From NCBI RefSeq assembly GCF_014145675.1, contig NZ_JACGZW010000001.1, positions 248,001 through 312,000 of the forward strand: a stretch of DNA of 64,000 bases, read 5' to 3'. The position numbers and the translations under genes were made by a program. The notes beneath the pieces are model-generated. The model was given only the letters and a program-made list of their open reading frames with translations. It did no database searches and was not told where the DNA came from. Source of the stretch: Amycolatopsis dendrobii (GTDB lineage Bacteria; Actinomycetota; Actinomycetes; Mycobacteriales; Pseudonocardiaceae). This document shows, piece after piece, positions 56,601 through 64,000 of the stretch (position 1 is the first letter of the stretch; every line of letters starts with the position of its first letter).

Positions 56601-59249
56601 ACCTTGCCCCAGCTTCGGGCCTACGCGGCCGATGTGCTCCCCGCTGCCATGCATCCCGAGGCATTGGTCGTACTGGACGCGCTGCCGCGCGGGCCGCACG
56701 GCAAGCTCGACCGGCCGGGACTGCCGGTGCCGCCACCTCCCGCCCCGGAGGTCGTCCGGCAGCCGACGACAGCTCTGGAACGCCTGGTATGCACGCATTT
56801 CGCCGCCGAGTTCGGGCACGAGGTCGATCCTGACGCGTCGTTCTTCGACCTCGGCGGGAATTCCTTGCAGGCCATGCGGCTCATCGCGCGGCTGCGGGCG
56901 GCGTCGGGCCGGGACATTCCGCTGAGCATGCTGTTCCAGTCGCAATCGCCCGCGCTGCTGGCCGCGCGGTTGCAGGAGTCCCGCGGCGACCAGGTCCCGT
57001 TCGAGATCTCGCGGCACCGCGACCGGGTGCCGCTCTCGTCGGCCCAGCGGCGGATGTGGCTGTTGCATCGGATCGACCCGGCCCGCACCGACCACCACAT
57101 CCCCGTCGTGGTGCGGCTGCACGGTGTTCTCGACGTCGGCGCGCTGCGCGCGGCGATGACGGATCTTGTTGTCCGGCACGAGATCCTGCGCACGCGATTC
57201 GTCGCTGCCGGGTCCGACGTCCACGGCGTGATTTCAGAGTCCCGGGAGGCTTCGCTGGAGCTGGGCGGGAGTCCGGACGCGCTGATCCGCGAGCCGTTCG
57301 ACCTCGCCGCCGGACCGGTGTGGCGCGCGTGCGTGATCCCGGATGGCGACGACGTGCACGTGCTTGCCGTCGTCGTCCACCACATCGTCACCGACGCGCT
57401 GTCGAGCGCGATCTTGATGCGCGACCTCGCCGTGCTGTACCGCGCTCGCCGTCTCCGGATCGCCCCGGCACTGCCCGCTCTGACCGCCGGTTACGCGGAT
57501 TACGCGGACTGGCAGCGGAGATGGCAGCAGAGCGCCGAACACGACCGCCAGCTCGACTACTGGCGGAATCAGCTCGCCGGTCTTCCGCGGCTGCCGTTCC
57601 GGAACGGTTCCGAAGGGGCTCGAGCCCGCTTCGAACTGCCGGAGCAGACCAGACGGCGGCTGGCCGCGCTCGCCGAGGCCGGGCGCACCACGATGTTCGC
57701 GGCGACAGTGGCCCTTCTCGGCGTCCTGCTGCACCAGCACACCGGGCAGACCGATCTTCCGGTCGGCGTCGACATGGTCAACCGGCCGCACGCCGAACTC
57801 GACGGTGTCGTCGGCCCGTTCGTCAACCGGGTCGTCCTGCGGACCGACCTCGCGGACCTGCCGACCTTCCGCGAACTGATCGACCGGGTGCGGCAGACGA
57901 CCGAGGACGCCCGCGCGAACCAGGACGTGCCGTTCGAATCCGTGGTGGCGGCGGTCAACCCGGACCGGGCGCGCCGGGGCGACCCGCTGGTCGATGTCCT
58001 CGTCGTCTACGACCAGGAGACCGCGCCCGTCCGGTTCGACGACCTGCGCGTCGAAGAGGTCGATGTCCCGGTCGGTCAGCTCAAAGCCCCGCTGACGTTC
58101 TTCCTGTGGAACGACGGGGAACGCCTTGCCGGCGGCTTCGACGTCGCGGCGGGCGCCGGCGCGCCGGAGGAGTTCCGCGATCGATTCCTGCGGCTGGCCG
58201 AGGCCTGCGCCGCCGAGCCGGACCGGCGCGTGCACGAGTCGGTCGATGTCGTGCCGCGGCGGAAGCGGGGACGGTTCAAGGGCATCCGCCCGACGCCGGT
58301 GGCCGCGGGCCCGCTGCCCGCGGTGCTGACTCCGCCCGCCGGTGACGTCGCTGAGTGGATCTCGTCCGTGCGGACGGAGATCGACGACCGATTGGCGGCG
58401 GCAGGCGCGATCGTTTTCCCTCGCACGGGGATCTCGGCGCCGGAGTCGTTCGATCGGGTCGCTGCTGCGCTGTGCACCACGCTGTACGCGGAGAACGGCG
58501 AGCACATGCGGATCGGCGCCACCGCGCATGCGCAACGCCCGGTGCCTTATGCCGCCGACCGGGAACTGCTGTGGCACAACGAGAATTCGTTCAACGCGGA
58601 GTGGCCGGGCAAGATCGTCTTCGGCTGCGAGCAGGCAGCCGAGAGCGGCGGGGAGACGACTCTCGTCGACAGCCGAGAGGTGTACCAGCGGCTCGATCCG
58701 GCGCTTCGCCGGCGGTTCGCGGAGAAGAACGTCATGTATCAGCGCACTTTCGGGGGCGGCATCGGGCTCGGCTGGGCGCAGGTCTACGGGACCGGAGACC
58801 GCGCCGAAGTCGAGCGCCGCTGCCGAGCCGCGGGCGTCCGGGCGGAGTGGACTTCGGACGGGCGGCTGCGCACCCGCGCTGTCCGTCCGGCGGCGATCAG
58901 GCACCCGAAGACGAGTGCCTGGGCGTGGTTCGCCCAGGCACAGCACTGGCACATCGCGTGCCTCGACGACCGTACCCGTGCGGCGCTGCAGGCGAAGTTC
59001 CGCGAGGAAGACCTGCCGCGGCACTGTTTCTACGGGGACGGCAGTCCGATCGAAGACTCGGTGATGGCCGAGATCCTCGGCGCGTACCGGGCTCTCGAGG
59101 TGACTTACACCTGGCAGAAGGGGGATCTCATGCTCGTCGACAACGTGCTCACCGCACACGGGCGGCGGCCCTACACCGGCACCCGGCTGCAACTGGTCGC
59201 GCTGGGCGAACCCACTCCGTTCTCCACCGGCAACGGGAGGCGGCGATGA
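47643..59249 (+). CDS. NRPS-D: (C-A-T)x3-C-hydroxylase, 3868 aa
   Basis: Three complete elongation modules followed by a C domain and a fused Fe/2OG hydroxylase. The first three C domains carry HHIVVDGWS (near residues 172, 1200 and 2236). Adenylation read-outs: A1 D-M-V-Q-L-A-L-T-A-K and A2 D-M-V-Q-I-A-L-V-Y-K, closely alike and unassigned; A3 D-A-W-Q-F-G-L-I-D-K, a glutamine-type code. T domains have GGHSLLA (about 1015 and 2052) and LGGNSLQ (about 3070). The fourth C has HHIVTDALS. Residues from about 3580 are a TauD/SyrP-like hydroxylase with LLWHNENSF (HxE near 3644) and distal TAHGRRPY. No epimerase or TE is present. Confidence 0.93.
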   Translation: MPGHSSGKFGLTAGQLEEFERVLLDEGLAAPGDAGIPRRTPGAAAPASFAQERLWLAEHLDAGSAYNVAVAVDVEGDLDRDCLSWALGEVVRRHEALRTTFDSADGAPTQRINDRGSAPVTTVDAREWTDDAVEERTVSEARRTFDLAAGPLLRACLLCRSAARHRLVLTVHHIVVDGWSMGVLVSEWLELYESRRAGRAPALAEVALHYADFACWQREWLTGDRVERQLAHWRTALAGLPELDLPTDRLRPAVPTGEGAEHVFALPAALRAPAAELCRREGVTLFMLILAATQVLLAHESGQDDIAVGSPIAGRPRPELENVVGFFSNTLVLRGRLRAAETFREYLGRAREATLTAYENQDVPFERLVEELAPRRALDRAPLFQAMLVLDAPLPEISLPGLRVSARPVDTRSSMFDLTITLDERLAGSVTYRADLFAPATIARLARRLGEVLERITADPDVPLARLAEPGAAERERLFAMGTGKAEAPDRSVVSRIEEQADRTPDAVALMFGEKTWTYRQLDQRANRLAHRLRELGAVPDTVVALLLERSPDLLIAMLAVLKAGGAHLPLDPADPDERLAALVAHSGAAVLVTARPDRLPGMGIATIGAEADGPDTRLPLNATADNLAYVRYTSGSTGKPKGVAVTVGNQAHVVDSVVSTLGLNAGTRMLGRATVVFDMAEVELLAPLVAGGAVVLLDEEQSRDQRAVVAAVNAGRCTAVQTTPSLWRTMLDLGMAPPSGMAFLTAGEALTAGLAAELRARSARLVNLYGPAEATTATVGDITAEPEGLPSIGGVFGSTFVVVLGRDGRLVREGVVGELYVDGGGVARGYLGEPGLTAERFVPNPFSGHGARLYRTGDLVRWRPSGVLEYIGRADHQVKIHGIRVEPGEVQAVLAGEESVAGVAVVAAGRGQSTRLIAYVVAAPGYRFDERGLRTYAARFLPAALVPSAFVELAALPLNANGKLDRFALPEPPAAVPDDSKPATPEEHLLAQVWADLLELPAVGVHSDFFALGGHSLLATQLMARVQKLFSVELPLRAVFESPTIARLAAAIVEGRAAHPALPPVVPAEHDVPPLSFAQERLWFVDQLLGGAAYNIAIAVGLTGELHAESLTWALEQLMLRHEVLRTTFEADGGEPVQRIRPDARIAVKTVDTAGWAAADVDAFAARHASEPFDLARDTLVRACLLRSAETEHLLVLTIHHIVVDGWSMGVIVSELAELYASRRDGRSPALPEADLQYADYAVWQRGWLRGDRLDQQLGYWREQLADVPVLALPTDFPRPAVPAGEGAEFEFALPAELRGPVAELCRREGVTLFMLLLAAAQVLLAHDSGQHDIAIGSPIAGRRRPELERLVGFFVNTLVLRGRVQFDVPFRDLLAGVRETTLAAYEHQDIPFERLVEEIAPQRELDRTPLFQVMLVLQNAPLPALSLDGVEVTARSVDTGSAMFDLTVTFDEELTGTVTYRTDLFAEPTIARFTRHLGEILAAVVADAGISVAVLGEPTGEERHRLLADWNGDPEPQRTPSVRELIEAQADRAPEATALHFGDQRFSYGEIEIRANRLANRLRRAGAGPDAIVAVCLDRSPELVVTLVAVLKAGAAYLPVDPTDPAERLQALIARSGAPVVATEERHRARLAMPGPEFVCVEDVGDDESAARPAIRPAADNLAYVRYTSGSTGRPKGVSITVGNQSHFVGSAISLLGIDSASRVLARANANFDMTEVEVLSPLCAGAAVVLLGEDEARDQRAVAAAINEGRCTVAQTTPSLWRTILDLGLDPAPDVTFITAGEALTADLSRRLQPMCKRLLNLYGPTEITVYATYDVVDDPEAAPAIGGAFGSTFLVVLGPDGRMVREGVVGELHVGGGGVGRGYLGAPALTAERFVPDPFGPPGSRLYRSGDLVRWRADGSLEYAGRIDHQVKIHGIRVEPGEIQGVLSEHGSVDDVAVVAAGEGPDARLVAYVVPAPGEAVDSAVLREYLTRFLPLALVPSAFVELAALPLNVNGKLDRFALPAPPMTTVEADTAAPRTVEEELLAQVWAELLGAENPGIHDDFFALGGHSLLATRLMARVQTLFAVELPLRVVFESSTIAALAKVIESGRGAHPALPALDRAPQHDGAMLSYAQERLWLLDQLVGGVAYNIAAGVGLVGNLDTDALDHALTDLVARHEALRTTFEDTCAGPVQRVHSPGPVRAEVVDTTGPLDELASAQARLPFDLSRGPLLRASLLRSSPVEHLLVLTIHHIVVDGWSMGVLVSELLELYAAHHAARPSTLDEPVLQYADYAHWQRGWLRGERLDRQLAYWREQLADLPVVSLPADRPRPAVPTGAGAEFEFAFPASLLEKIGRLCREEGATLYMVLLAALELVLAHHTGQRDIVVGSPVAGRRRPELESLVGFFVNTLVLRGRVDAGESFADLLARVRETTLAAFEHQDAPFERLVEELAPHRDLDRSPLFQIMLVLQNAPLPEIELPGLTVTPRPVDTRASMFDLTVTFDEQLAGTVTYRTDLYERNTIARLIEDLRRALEKAAEAPGRAVELLDAGERARLTELASGPRTQIPAVCLHELVAAQARRTPDAVAVHAERVLTYAELDACADALAARLRACGVGPDTRVAIALHRCAALPVALLGTLKAGGCCVPLDLDQPIERLRAIVSDSGAVAVVAGSDRLAGDLPRLEADLHAAGVPVESGAAPENLGYVIYTSGSTGRPKGVLVRHASLVNHMLWMNQAYPLGTGDRVLQKTAIGFDASIWEFWAPLLAGATLVLARSGDERDPGRLVHLLREHRITTLQVVPALLEVLLDTPGIAGCTALRRVFCGGESLPAAVARRFRAALPAQLVNLYGPAESCIDAVVHDVGPDSAVPIGRPVSNVRGYVLDDRHRLCAAGVVGELCLAGAGLARGYLGRPDLTAEAFVPDPFGGPGERLYRTGDLARMRSDGTFEHIGRRDSQLKIRGHRVEPAEIEAALSCHPAVREIAVAARGRLVAYVSLRPGTSLTLPQLRAYAADVLPAAMHPEALVVLDALPRGPHGKLDRPGLPVPPPPAPEVVRQPTTALERLVCTHFAAEFGHEVDPDASFFDLGGNSLQAMRLIARLRAASGRDIPLSMLFQSQSPALLAARLQESRGDQVPFEISRHRDRVPLSSAQRRMWLLHRIDPARTDHHIPVVVRLHGVLDVGALRAAMTDLVVRHEILRTRFVAAGSDVHGVISESREASLELGGSPDALIREPFDLAAGPVWRACVIPDGDDVHVLAVVVHHIVTDALSSAILMRDLAVLYRARRLRIAPALPALTAGYADYADWQRRWQQSAEHDRQLDYWRNQLAGLPRLPFRNGSEGARARFELPEQTRRRLAALAEAGRTTMFAATVALLGVLLHQHTGQTDLPVGVDMVNRPHAELDGVVGPFVNRVVLRTDLADLPTFRELIDRVRQTTEDARANQDVPFESVVAAVNPDRARRGDPLVDVLVVYDQETAPVRFDDLRVEEVDVPVGQLKAPLTFFLWNDGERLAGGFDVAAGAGAPEEFRDRFLRLAEACAAEPDRRVHESVDVVPRRKRGRFKGIRPTPVAAGPLPAVLTPPAGDVAEWISSVRTEIDDRLAAAGAIVFPRTGISAPESFDRVAAALCTTLYAENGEHMRIGATAHAQRPVPYAADRELLWHNENSFNAEWPGKIVFGCEQAAESGGETTLVDSREVYQRLDPALRRRFAEKNVMYQRTFGGGIGLGWAQVYGTGDRAEVERRCRAAGVRAEWTSDGRLRTRAVRPAAIRHPKTSAWAWFAQAQHWHIACLDDRTRAALQAKFREEDLPRHCFYGDGSPIEDSVMAEILGAYRALEVTYTWQKGDLMLVDNVLTAHGRRPYTGTRLQLVALGEPTPFSTGNGRRR

Positions 59250-62200
59250 CCACGGGCTACCGGCTCTCGCACCGCCAGCAGAGCCTGCTGCGGTCGGCCG
59301 CCGGCGCACCCCTGCGCCCGGCGACCATCACGATCTCCGTCGCCGCGCCCGCCGGTCCAGCCCGGCTGCGCGCGGCCGTGCACTCGGTGGCGGCACGGCA
59401 TGAGGTGCTGCGAACGAGGTTTCAGGTGCGGCCGGACACCGGCGCGCCGATCCAGACGGTCACTGCCGAGCCGGACGTGCAGTGGCAGGTGCTCGGCCCG
59501 ATCGACGAGCCGGACGGGAGCGTGGACGACCTGATAGCGGGTGTTCTCGAACACCCTTACGGCGAGACGGGTCAACCGACCGTCGGCGCGACCCTGCTGA
59601 CCGGCACGGGCGGGTCCGGGCTGCTCGTGCTCGCGATGTCCGCGCTGGCCGTGGACGCCGCCAGCGCGGCCGTGCTTGTCGCCGACCTCCGGCGCGCCTT
59701 CCACGGCGAGGCGTTCGACGACGAAGTGGTCCAGTACGCGCAGTTCTCCGAGTGGCAGCACGAGAATGCCGACGGGACTGCGGACGACGGCGCCGCGTAC
59801 TGGCGGCGTGTTTTCGGCGAGGTTGCGAATCCGCCCGGTCTGCCGCTGGCGCGGGAGCGCGCGAACGGACAGGCGGGAGTCCGGCGGCGTGCCCTCGACG
59901 CAGACCTCGACAAGGCGGTCCGAGCCCTCGCTGACGTCGAACGGACCACCCCGGAGACGGTCGTTTTCGCGGGGTGGGCCACTGCCCTGCTGCGGCTGAA
60001 CGGCACATCGGAACTCACCGTCTGGCGAACGCTCGACGGGCGTGCCGACGAGGAACTCCGGACCGCGGTAGGACCGTTCGCGGCCACCGTGCCCTCGACG
60101 TTCTCGGTGCGGGCGCGGACCCGATTCTCCGACGTGCTCGCCCAGGCGCAGCACACCACCGCGGAGAACGAGCGCTGGCTTGATCGGCTCGGTCCCGAAG
60201 CGAACGGCGCGCTCGGGTTCGGGTTCGACGTGATCGACCCGCCCGCGCCCGCCGGCGGGTTCGCCCTCACCCAGGTGACCGTGCTGGGCCCGTCGTTCCC
60301 GGTCGCGCTCCGGTTCTTCCGCGCCGGACCGCCGCATCTCGAACTGCGTCACGGTCCGGACCTGCGTCCCGAGGACGCCGACGTCCTGCTGGACCAGGTG
60401 GTCGCGGTACTCGCGGATGGCTGCGCCGAGCCGTCGCGCGATCTCGCCGGCTTGTCGCTGCTGACTGCGGCCGAGCGCGAACGCATGGCCGAAGCGAACG
60501 CCGCCGCAGCGGCGTCCGGCCAGTCGTTCCCGGAGATGTTCGCGAAACAGGTCCGGGCGACACCCGAGCGCAACGCGGCCGTGCACGGCGACCGCGCGCT
60601 GACCTACGCGGAACTCGGCCGGTCGTCGGACCGCATCGCGGCGGCTCTGCGTGCCCGGGGGATCGGCCGCGGCGCGGTCTGCGCGTTCTGGCACCGGCAC
60701 GGCATTGGCGTGCTCGAAGGACTCCTGGGCGTGCTGAAGGCCGGCGCCGCCTATGTGGTCCTCGACCCGCAGTGGCCCTACGACCGGATCGCGGAGGTTT
60801 TGCGCGACTGTGCGCCCGCCGTGCTGCTCACCGAGAAGGCGCTGGTTCCCGACCCTGGCGCGGCCCCGATTCCCGTGGTGCGGCTCGACATCGACGTCGA
60901 CACCGAGCTCGGCACGGTGGTTTCCGGTCCCGGGGTTGGCCCGGACGATCTCGCCTACCTTGTGTACACCTCGGGGTCCACCGGCGCACCGAAGGGCGTG
61001 TGCGTGACCCATCGCGGGCTCGCGAACTACCTCGCCTGGGCTGCGGACGCTTATCCGGTGTCGGGCGACCGGCCCGCGCTCGCTCATTCCGTCCCGGTCT
61101 ACGACATGGCGGTGACGACACTGTTCGCCCCGCTGCTGCGAGGCGGGAGCATCCGGTTCACCGAGGCCGAAGGACTGGACGGGATCGTTCGTGCGCTCGA
61201 CGACGGCGAACTCGGTCTGCTCAAGCTGACTCCCACGCACCTGCGGCTGCTGCCGCGTCTGGTGGGGGACCGCGCTTCGCGGCTCGCCGACGCCGTCGTC
61301 CTCGGCGGCGAGGCCTTGTCCGAGGACGTCGTCGCTCAGTGGCGGCCCGCCCCGTTGCTGGTCAACGAGTATGGTCCCAGCGAAACCGTAGTCGGCTGCG
61401 CGTTCTACGACTGCTCGGCCCCTTCCGGCGCCGAGTCGGTGCCGATCGGCAAGCCCATTGCCGGAACCCGCCTCTATGTCCTCGACGAGAGGATGCAGCG
61501 GGTGCCGATGGGTGTGCCGGGCGAGTTGTACGTCGGAGGGGCGGGCGTGGCCCGCGGCTATCACGGCGAACCGGCGCTGACCGCCGAGCGGTTCGTGCCC
61601 GACTCGTTCGGCGACGAGCCCGGCACCCGGCTCTACCGGACCGGAGACATCGTCCGCCAGCTCACGACCGGCGACCTGGTCTGCTGCGGACGGATCGACG
61701 ATCAGGAACAGGTCAACGGATTCCGAGTCGAGCCCGCCGAGATCGAGGCCGCCCTCGCGACGCACCACGCGGTTCGTTCCGCCGCTGTCGGCGTCCGGCG
61801 CGACGGAGACGACCTCGCCCAGCTCGTCGCCTGCGTAGTCCCCGAGGGCCGGGCGCCGCATCCCGACGAGCTCCGGCGACACCTGCGCGGAACCCTGCCG
61901 CAGCACCTGATTCCTGCGGTCCTGGCGGCGGTGGACGAACTGCCTCTGACCGCGAGCGGCAAGCTGGACCGCAAGGCCGTACCGAGGCTGGCGGAGAGTC
62001 TTCGTCCCCGGCGGTCCGCACCGTTGCCGCCGCGGACCGAGGTCGAGCAGACCGTGCTGCGGGTGTGGCAGGAAGTCCTCGCCGACCCCTGGGTCGACGT
62101 CGGGAGCAATTTCTTCGATGCCGGCGGGACGTCGTTCCTGCTGCTGGACGTCGCCGTGCGGCTGGAGGCAGAGCTCGGCGTCGAGGTCCCGGTGCTGACC

Positions 62201-62350
62201 TTGCTGGAGCATCCCACGGTCGCCGCGGCCGCCCAGCAGCTCACCGCCTCCGGCGAGGACGACTCCGCGCCGGCCGAGGACCGCGTCGCGAAACAGCGGG
62301 CGGCGATGGCGAGGATGCGGCAGCGGCGCGTCGGACAGGACGGCGCGTGA
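59246..62350 (+). CDS. NRPS-E: interface-like C*-A(Asp/Asn type)-T
   Basis: 1034 residues; the ATG overlaps the NRPS-D stop (ATGA). The N-terminal C-fold domain (1 to about 420) has lost both catalytic histidines: the HHxxxD position reads SALAVD (Ser132, Ala133, Asp137). The A domain (about 430-920, [21 protein letters not shown]) reads D-M-T-K-V-G-E-V-G-K, matching the Asp and Asn codes (DLTKVGHIGK, DLTKLGEVGK). T with [10 protein letters not shown] near 958. A charged C-terminal helix (about 1005-1034) looks like a docking segment. Inactive C domains before Asp modules are known from siderophore NRPSs as interface domains that recruit a beta-hydroxylase. Confidence 0.9.
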   Translation: MTTGYRLSHRQQSLLRSAAGAPLRPATITISVAAPAGPARLRAAVHSVAARHEVLRTRFQVRPDTGAPIQTVTAEPDVQWQVLGPIDEPDGSVDDLIAGVLEHPYGETGQPTVGATLLTGTGGSGLLVLAMSALAVDAASAAVLVADLRRAFHGEAFDDEVVQYAQFSEWQHENADGTADDGAAYWRRVFGEVANPPGLPLARERANGQAGVRRRALDADLDKAVRALADVERTTPETVVFAGWATALLRLNGTSELTVWRTLDGRADEELRTAVGPFAATVPSTFSVRARTRFSDVLAQAQHTTAENERWLDRLGPEANGALGFGFDVIDPPAPAGGFALTQVTVLGPSFPVALRFFRAGPPHLELRHGPDLRPEDADVLLDQVVAVLADGCAEPSRDLAGLSLLTAAERERMAEANAAAAASGQSFPEMFAKQVRATPERNAAVHGDRALTYAELGRSSDRIAAALRARGIGRGAVCAFWHRHGIGVLEGLLGVLKAGAAYVVLDPQWPYDRIAEVLRDCAPAVLLTEKALVPDPGAAPIPVVRLDIDVDTELGTVVSGPGVGPDDLAYLVYTSGSTGAPKGVCVTHRGLANYLAWAADAYPVSGDRPALAHSVPVYDMAVTTLFAPLLRGGSIRFTEAEGLDGIVRALDDGELGLLKLTPTHLRLLPRLVGDRASRLADAVVLGGEALSEDVVAQWRPAPLLVNEYGPSETVVGCAFYDCSAPSGAESVPIGKPIAGTRLYVLDERMQRVPMGVPGELYVGGAGVARGYHGEPALTAERFVPDSFGDEPGTRLYRTGDIVRQLTTGDLVCCGRIDDQEQVNGFRVEPAEIEAALATHHAVRSAAVGVRRDGDDLAQLVACVVPEGRAPHPDELRRHLRGTLPQHLIPAVLAAVDELPLTASGKLDRKAVPRLAESLRPRRSAPLPPRTEVEQTVLRVWQEVLADPWVDVGSNFFDAGGTSFLLLDVAVRLEAELGVEVPVLTLLEHPTVAAAAQQLTASGEDDSAPAEDRVAKQRAAMARMRQRRVGQDGA

Positions 62351-64000
62351 TGCAGGACGCCATCGCGATAACCGGCATGGCCGGGCGCTTCCCCGGTGCT
62401 GGGGACGTCGACCAGTACTGGCGCAACATCCGGACCTCGACCGAGTCGATCTCCTTCTACACCAAAGACGAACTGCGTGCGGAGGGGTTCGACGAGGAGA
62501 CCCTCGCGAATCCGGATTTCGTGGCGGCCGGTGGCGAACTCGCCGGCAGTTCGCTCTTCGACGCGGCCTATTTCGGCTACTCGCCGCGCGAGGCCGAGCT
62601 GATCGACCCGCAGCAGCGCGTGTTCCTCGAATGCGCGAGCGCCGCGCTGGAGCGGGCCAACGTGGTGCCGAATCCGCGGCTGCGCGTCGGCGTGCTCGGC
62701 GGCGCAGGGATGAACACCTACCTGGTGCAAAACGTACTGGCGCATCCCGAGCTGATCGACCCGGCACTCGCGCCGCAGGTCATCATCAGCAACGACAAGG
62801 ACTACCTGGCCCTGCGCGTGGCGTACAAGCTCGGCCTGCAAGGTCCTGCGCTGACGGTCCAGACCAGCTGTTCGTCCTCGCTGGCGGCGGTTCACCTGGG
62901 TTGTCGGATGCTGCTGACCTACGACTGCGACGTCGTTCTAGCGGGTGGTGCCACCGTCTCGTCGCCGCAGCGGCGCGGGTACGTCTACCAGCGAGGCGGC
63001 GTAGCGTCGCCGGACGGGCACTGCCGGGCCTTCGACGCTCGCGCCGATGGGCTCGCCCCCGGCTCAGGCGTCGGCGTCGTCGTGCTGAAACGCTTGGAGG
63101 AGGCGCTCGAGAACCGGGATGTGATCCACGCCGTGATCCGCGGCTCGGCGCTCAACAACGACGGATCGGCCAAGGTCGGGTTCACTGCGCCGAGCGTGGC
63201 TCTGCAGGCCGAAGCGGTCGCCGAAGCCCTCGCCTCGGCCGGGGTTGACGCGGCGTCGATCGGCTACGTCGAGGCACACGGCACCGCGACGCGGCTCGGC
63301 GACCCGATCGAGGTCGCCGCGCTCACCCGCGCGTTCCGCCGCACCAGCACGGCGACCGGATTCTGTGCGCTCGGCTCGGTGAAGACGAACATCGGACACC
63401 TCGACGCCGCCGCCGGCGTGGCCGGGCTGATCAAGACCGCGATGGCGCTGCGCCACCGGGAACTCCCGCCGAGCCTCAACTTCGAGCAGCCCAATCCGCA
63501 CATCGACTTCGCCGGCAGCCCGTTCTTCGTCAACGTCGCCGCTCGTCCCTGGGAGGCGGACGGACCGCGCCGGGCGGGGGTCAGCGCGTTCGGGCTCGGC
63601 GGTACGAATGTCCATGTGGTTCTGGAGGAAGCGCCCCCGCGTCCGGAACCCGAGCCGTCGCCCTGGCCCCAGCTGCTGCTCAGCTCGGCCCGCTCGCCCG
63701 CCGCGCTGAGCGCGGCGCGCACCGAACTCGCCGATCATCTGGCCGCGCGTCCCGGCGTCGCGTTGGCGGACGTCGCGCATACCCTGCTCCGCGGGCGGCA
63801 GCCGCATCCACACCGGCTCGCGACCGTCGCCGCGGACGCGGCGGAAGCAATCGATCTGCTGCGGGACCCCGCTGCGGGAGTCGAGGCGGGCACTGCGGAC
63901 CTGATCTTTCTGTTCCCCGGCGTGACGGAAGTGCCCAGGGGAGCCGGGAGCGAGCTGTATCGCCGGTACGGGGTGTTCCGTGAGGCGATCGACGAGTGCC
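62350..64000 (+). CDS. Type I polyketide synthase, 5' part (KS and start of AT)
   Basis: Open to the right edge (550 codons seen). It opens directly with the ketosynthase sequence [17 protein letters not shown], with no N-terminal docking extension. The KS active-site cysteine is in VQTSCSSSLAAVH, and the two histidines are in VEAHGTATRLGDPIE and VKTNIGHLDAAAG. After GGTNVHVVLEEAPP comes a linker and the beginning of an acyltransferase (LIFLFPGVTE, where GQGSQ is usual, then GSELYRRYGVFREAIDEC). The ATG shares its A with the NRPS-E stop (TGATG), so the T domain of NRPS-E should hand its chain to this KS. Confidence 0.93.
   Translation, partial: MQDAIAITGMAGRFPGAGDVDQYWRNIRTSTESISFYTKDELRAEGFDEETLANPDFVAAGGELAGSSLFDAAYFGYSPREAELIDPQQRVFLECASAALERANVVPNPRLRVGVLGGAGMNTYLVQNVLAHPELIDPALAPQVIISNDKDYLALRVAYKLGLQGPALTVQTSCSSSLAAVHLGCRMLLTYDCDVVLAGGATVSSPQRRGYVYQRGGVASPDGHCRAFDARADGLAPGSGVGVVVLKRLEEALENRDVIHAVIRGSALNNDGSAKVGFTAPSVALQAEAVAEALASAGVDAASIGYVEAHGTATRLGDPIEVAALTRAFRRTSTATGFCALGSVKTNIGHLDAAAGVAGLIKTAMALRHRELPPSLNFEQPNPHIDFAGSPFFVNVAARPWEADGPRRAGVSAFGLGGTNVHVVLEEAPPRPEPEPSPWPQLLLSSARSPAALSAARTELADHLAARPGVALADVAHTLLRGRQPHPHRLATVAADAAEAIDLLRDPAAGVEAGTADLIFLFPGVTEVPRGAGSELYRRYGVFREAIDEC

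Noticed and set aside
47643-59249. Epimerization domain in NRPS-D
   Set aside because: All four condensation-fold domains have C-type motifs and are followed by A domains or the hydroxylase; no E-domain placement after a T domain was seen.
1-64000. CRISPR arrays, tRNA or rRNA genes
   Set aside because: No regularly spaced repeats or recognisable RNA-gene signatures were seen by eye; a covariance-model scan was not possible.

Overview
The window comes from a high-GC actinomycete. GC-rich third codon positions, frequent GTG starts, many ATGA-type overlaps and the gene families present fit Pseudonocardiaceae or Streptomyces-like bacteria; the genus cannot be fixed from this sequence alone. No rRNA, tRNA, CRISPR array, insertion sequence, integrase or replication origin was recognised.

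Region 1 (1-5.7 kb) starts inside a cytochrome P450, followed by a macrolide-type glycosyltransferase, probably the edge of another natural-product locus. Next come a divergent TetR/SDR pair with a perfect palindromic operator, a lipoprotein, a small unknown protein, and an alpha/beta hydrolase divergent from an XRE/MmyB-type regulator.

Region 2 (5.8-12.0 kb) holds a tightly coupled three-gene operon: caspase-like/STAND NTPase, alpha/beta hydrolase, and a WD40 protein with a C-terminal winged helix. It has the logic of a bacterial conflict (immunity or programmed death) system. A perfect inverted repeat overlaps the ribosome-binding site of its first gene.

Region 3 (12.0-20.6 kb) is looser: hotdog thioesterase, two HEAT-repeat proteins, a DUF4235-like membrane protein, a VanZ-like protein, a CPA2 antiporter and several gene-poor stretches.

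Region 4 (20.6 kb to the right edge) is a hybrid lipopeptide NRPS/PKS cluster cut off by the window end. Two divergent operons meet at about 40.33-40.65 kb. The leftward operon reads A-T-TE NRPS (NRPS-B), MFS exporter, cysteine-type thioesterase, MbtH, the lipid-initiating NRPS-A (FAAL-ACP-C-A-T-C-A*-T), an SHMT paralogue with altered active site, homoserine dehydrogenase, a VioC/AsnO-like hydroxylase, an ACT-domain protein, thioesterase II, a PKHD-type hydroxylase and a P450. The rightward operon reads a proline-type A-T-TE (NRPS-C), a SyrB2-like enzyme with Val in place of the iron-binding carboxylate, a proline 3-hydroxylase homologue, a haem-oxygenase-like diiron enzyme, a fatty-acid desaturase, a PhzF protein, NRPS-D (C-A-T x3, then C plus a fused SyrP-like hydroxylase), NRPS-E (catalytically dead interface-like C, Asp/Asn-type A, T) and the start of a type I PKS.

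Working model (inference): a fatty acid, possibly desaturated, is loaded by the FAAL. Non-standard amino acids come from free-standing A-T-TE units and their oxygenase partners. An Asn/Asp residue is beta-hydroxylated on the carrier by the SyrP-like domain. Release or extension then uses the PKS beyond the window. Adenylation specificities were read by eye against the Stachelhaus positions and are provisional.
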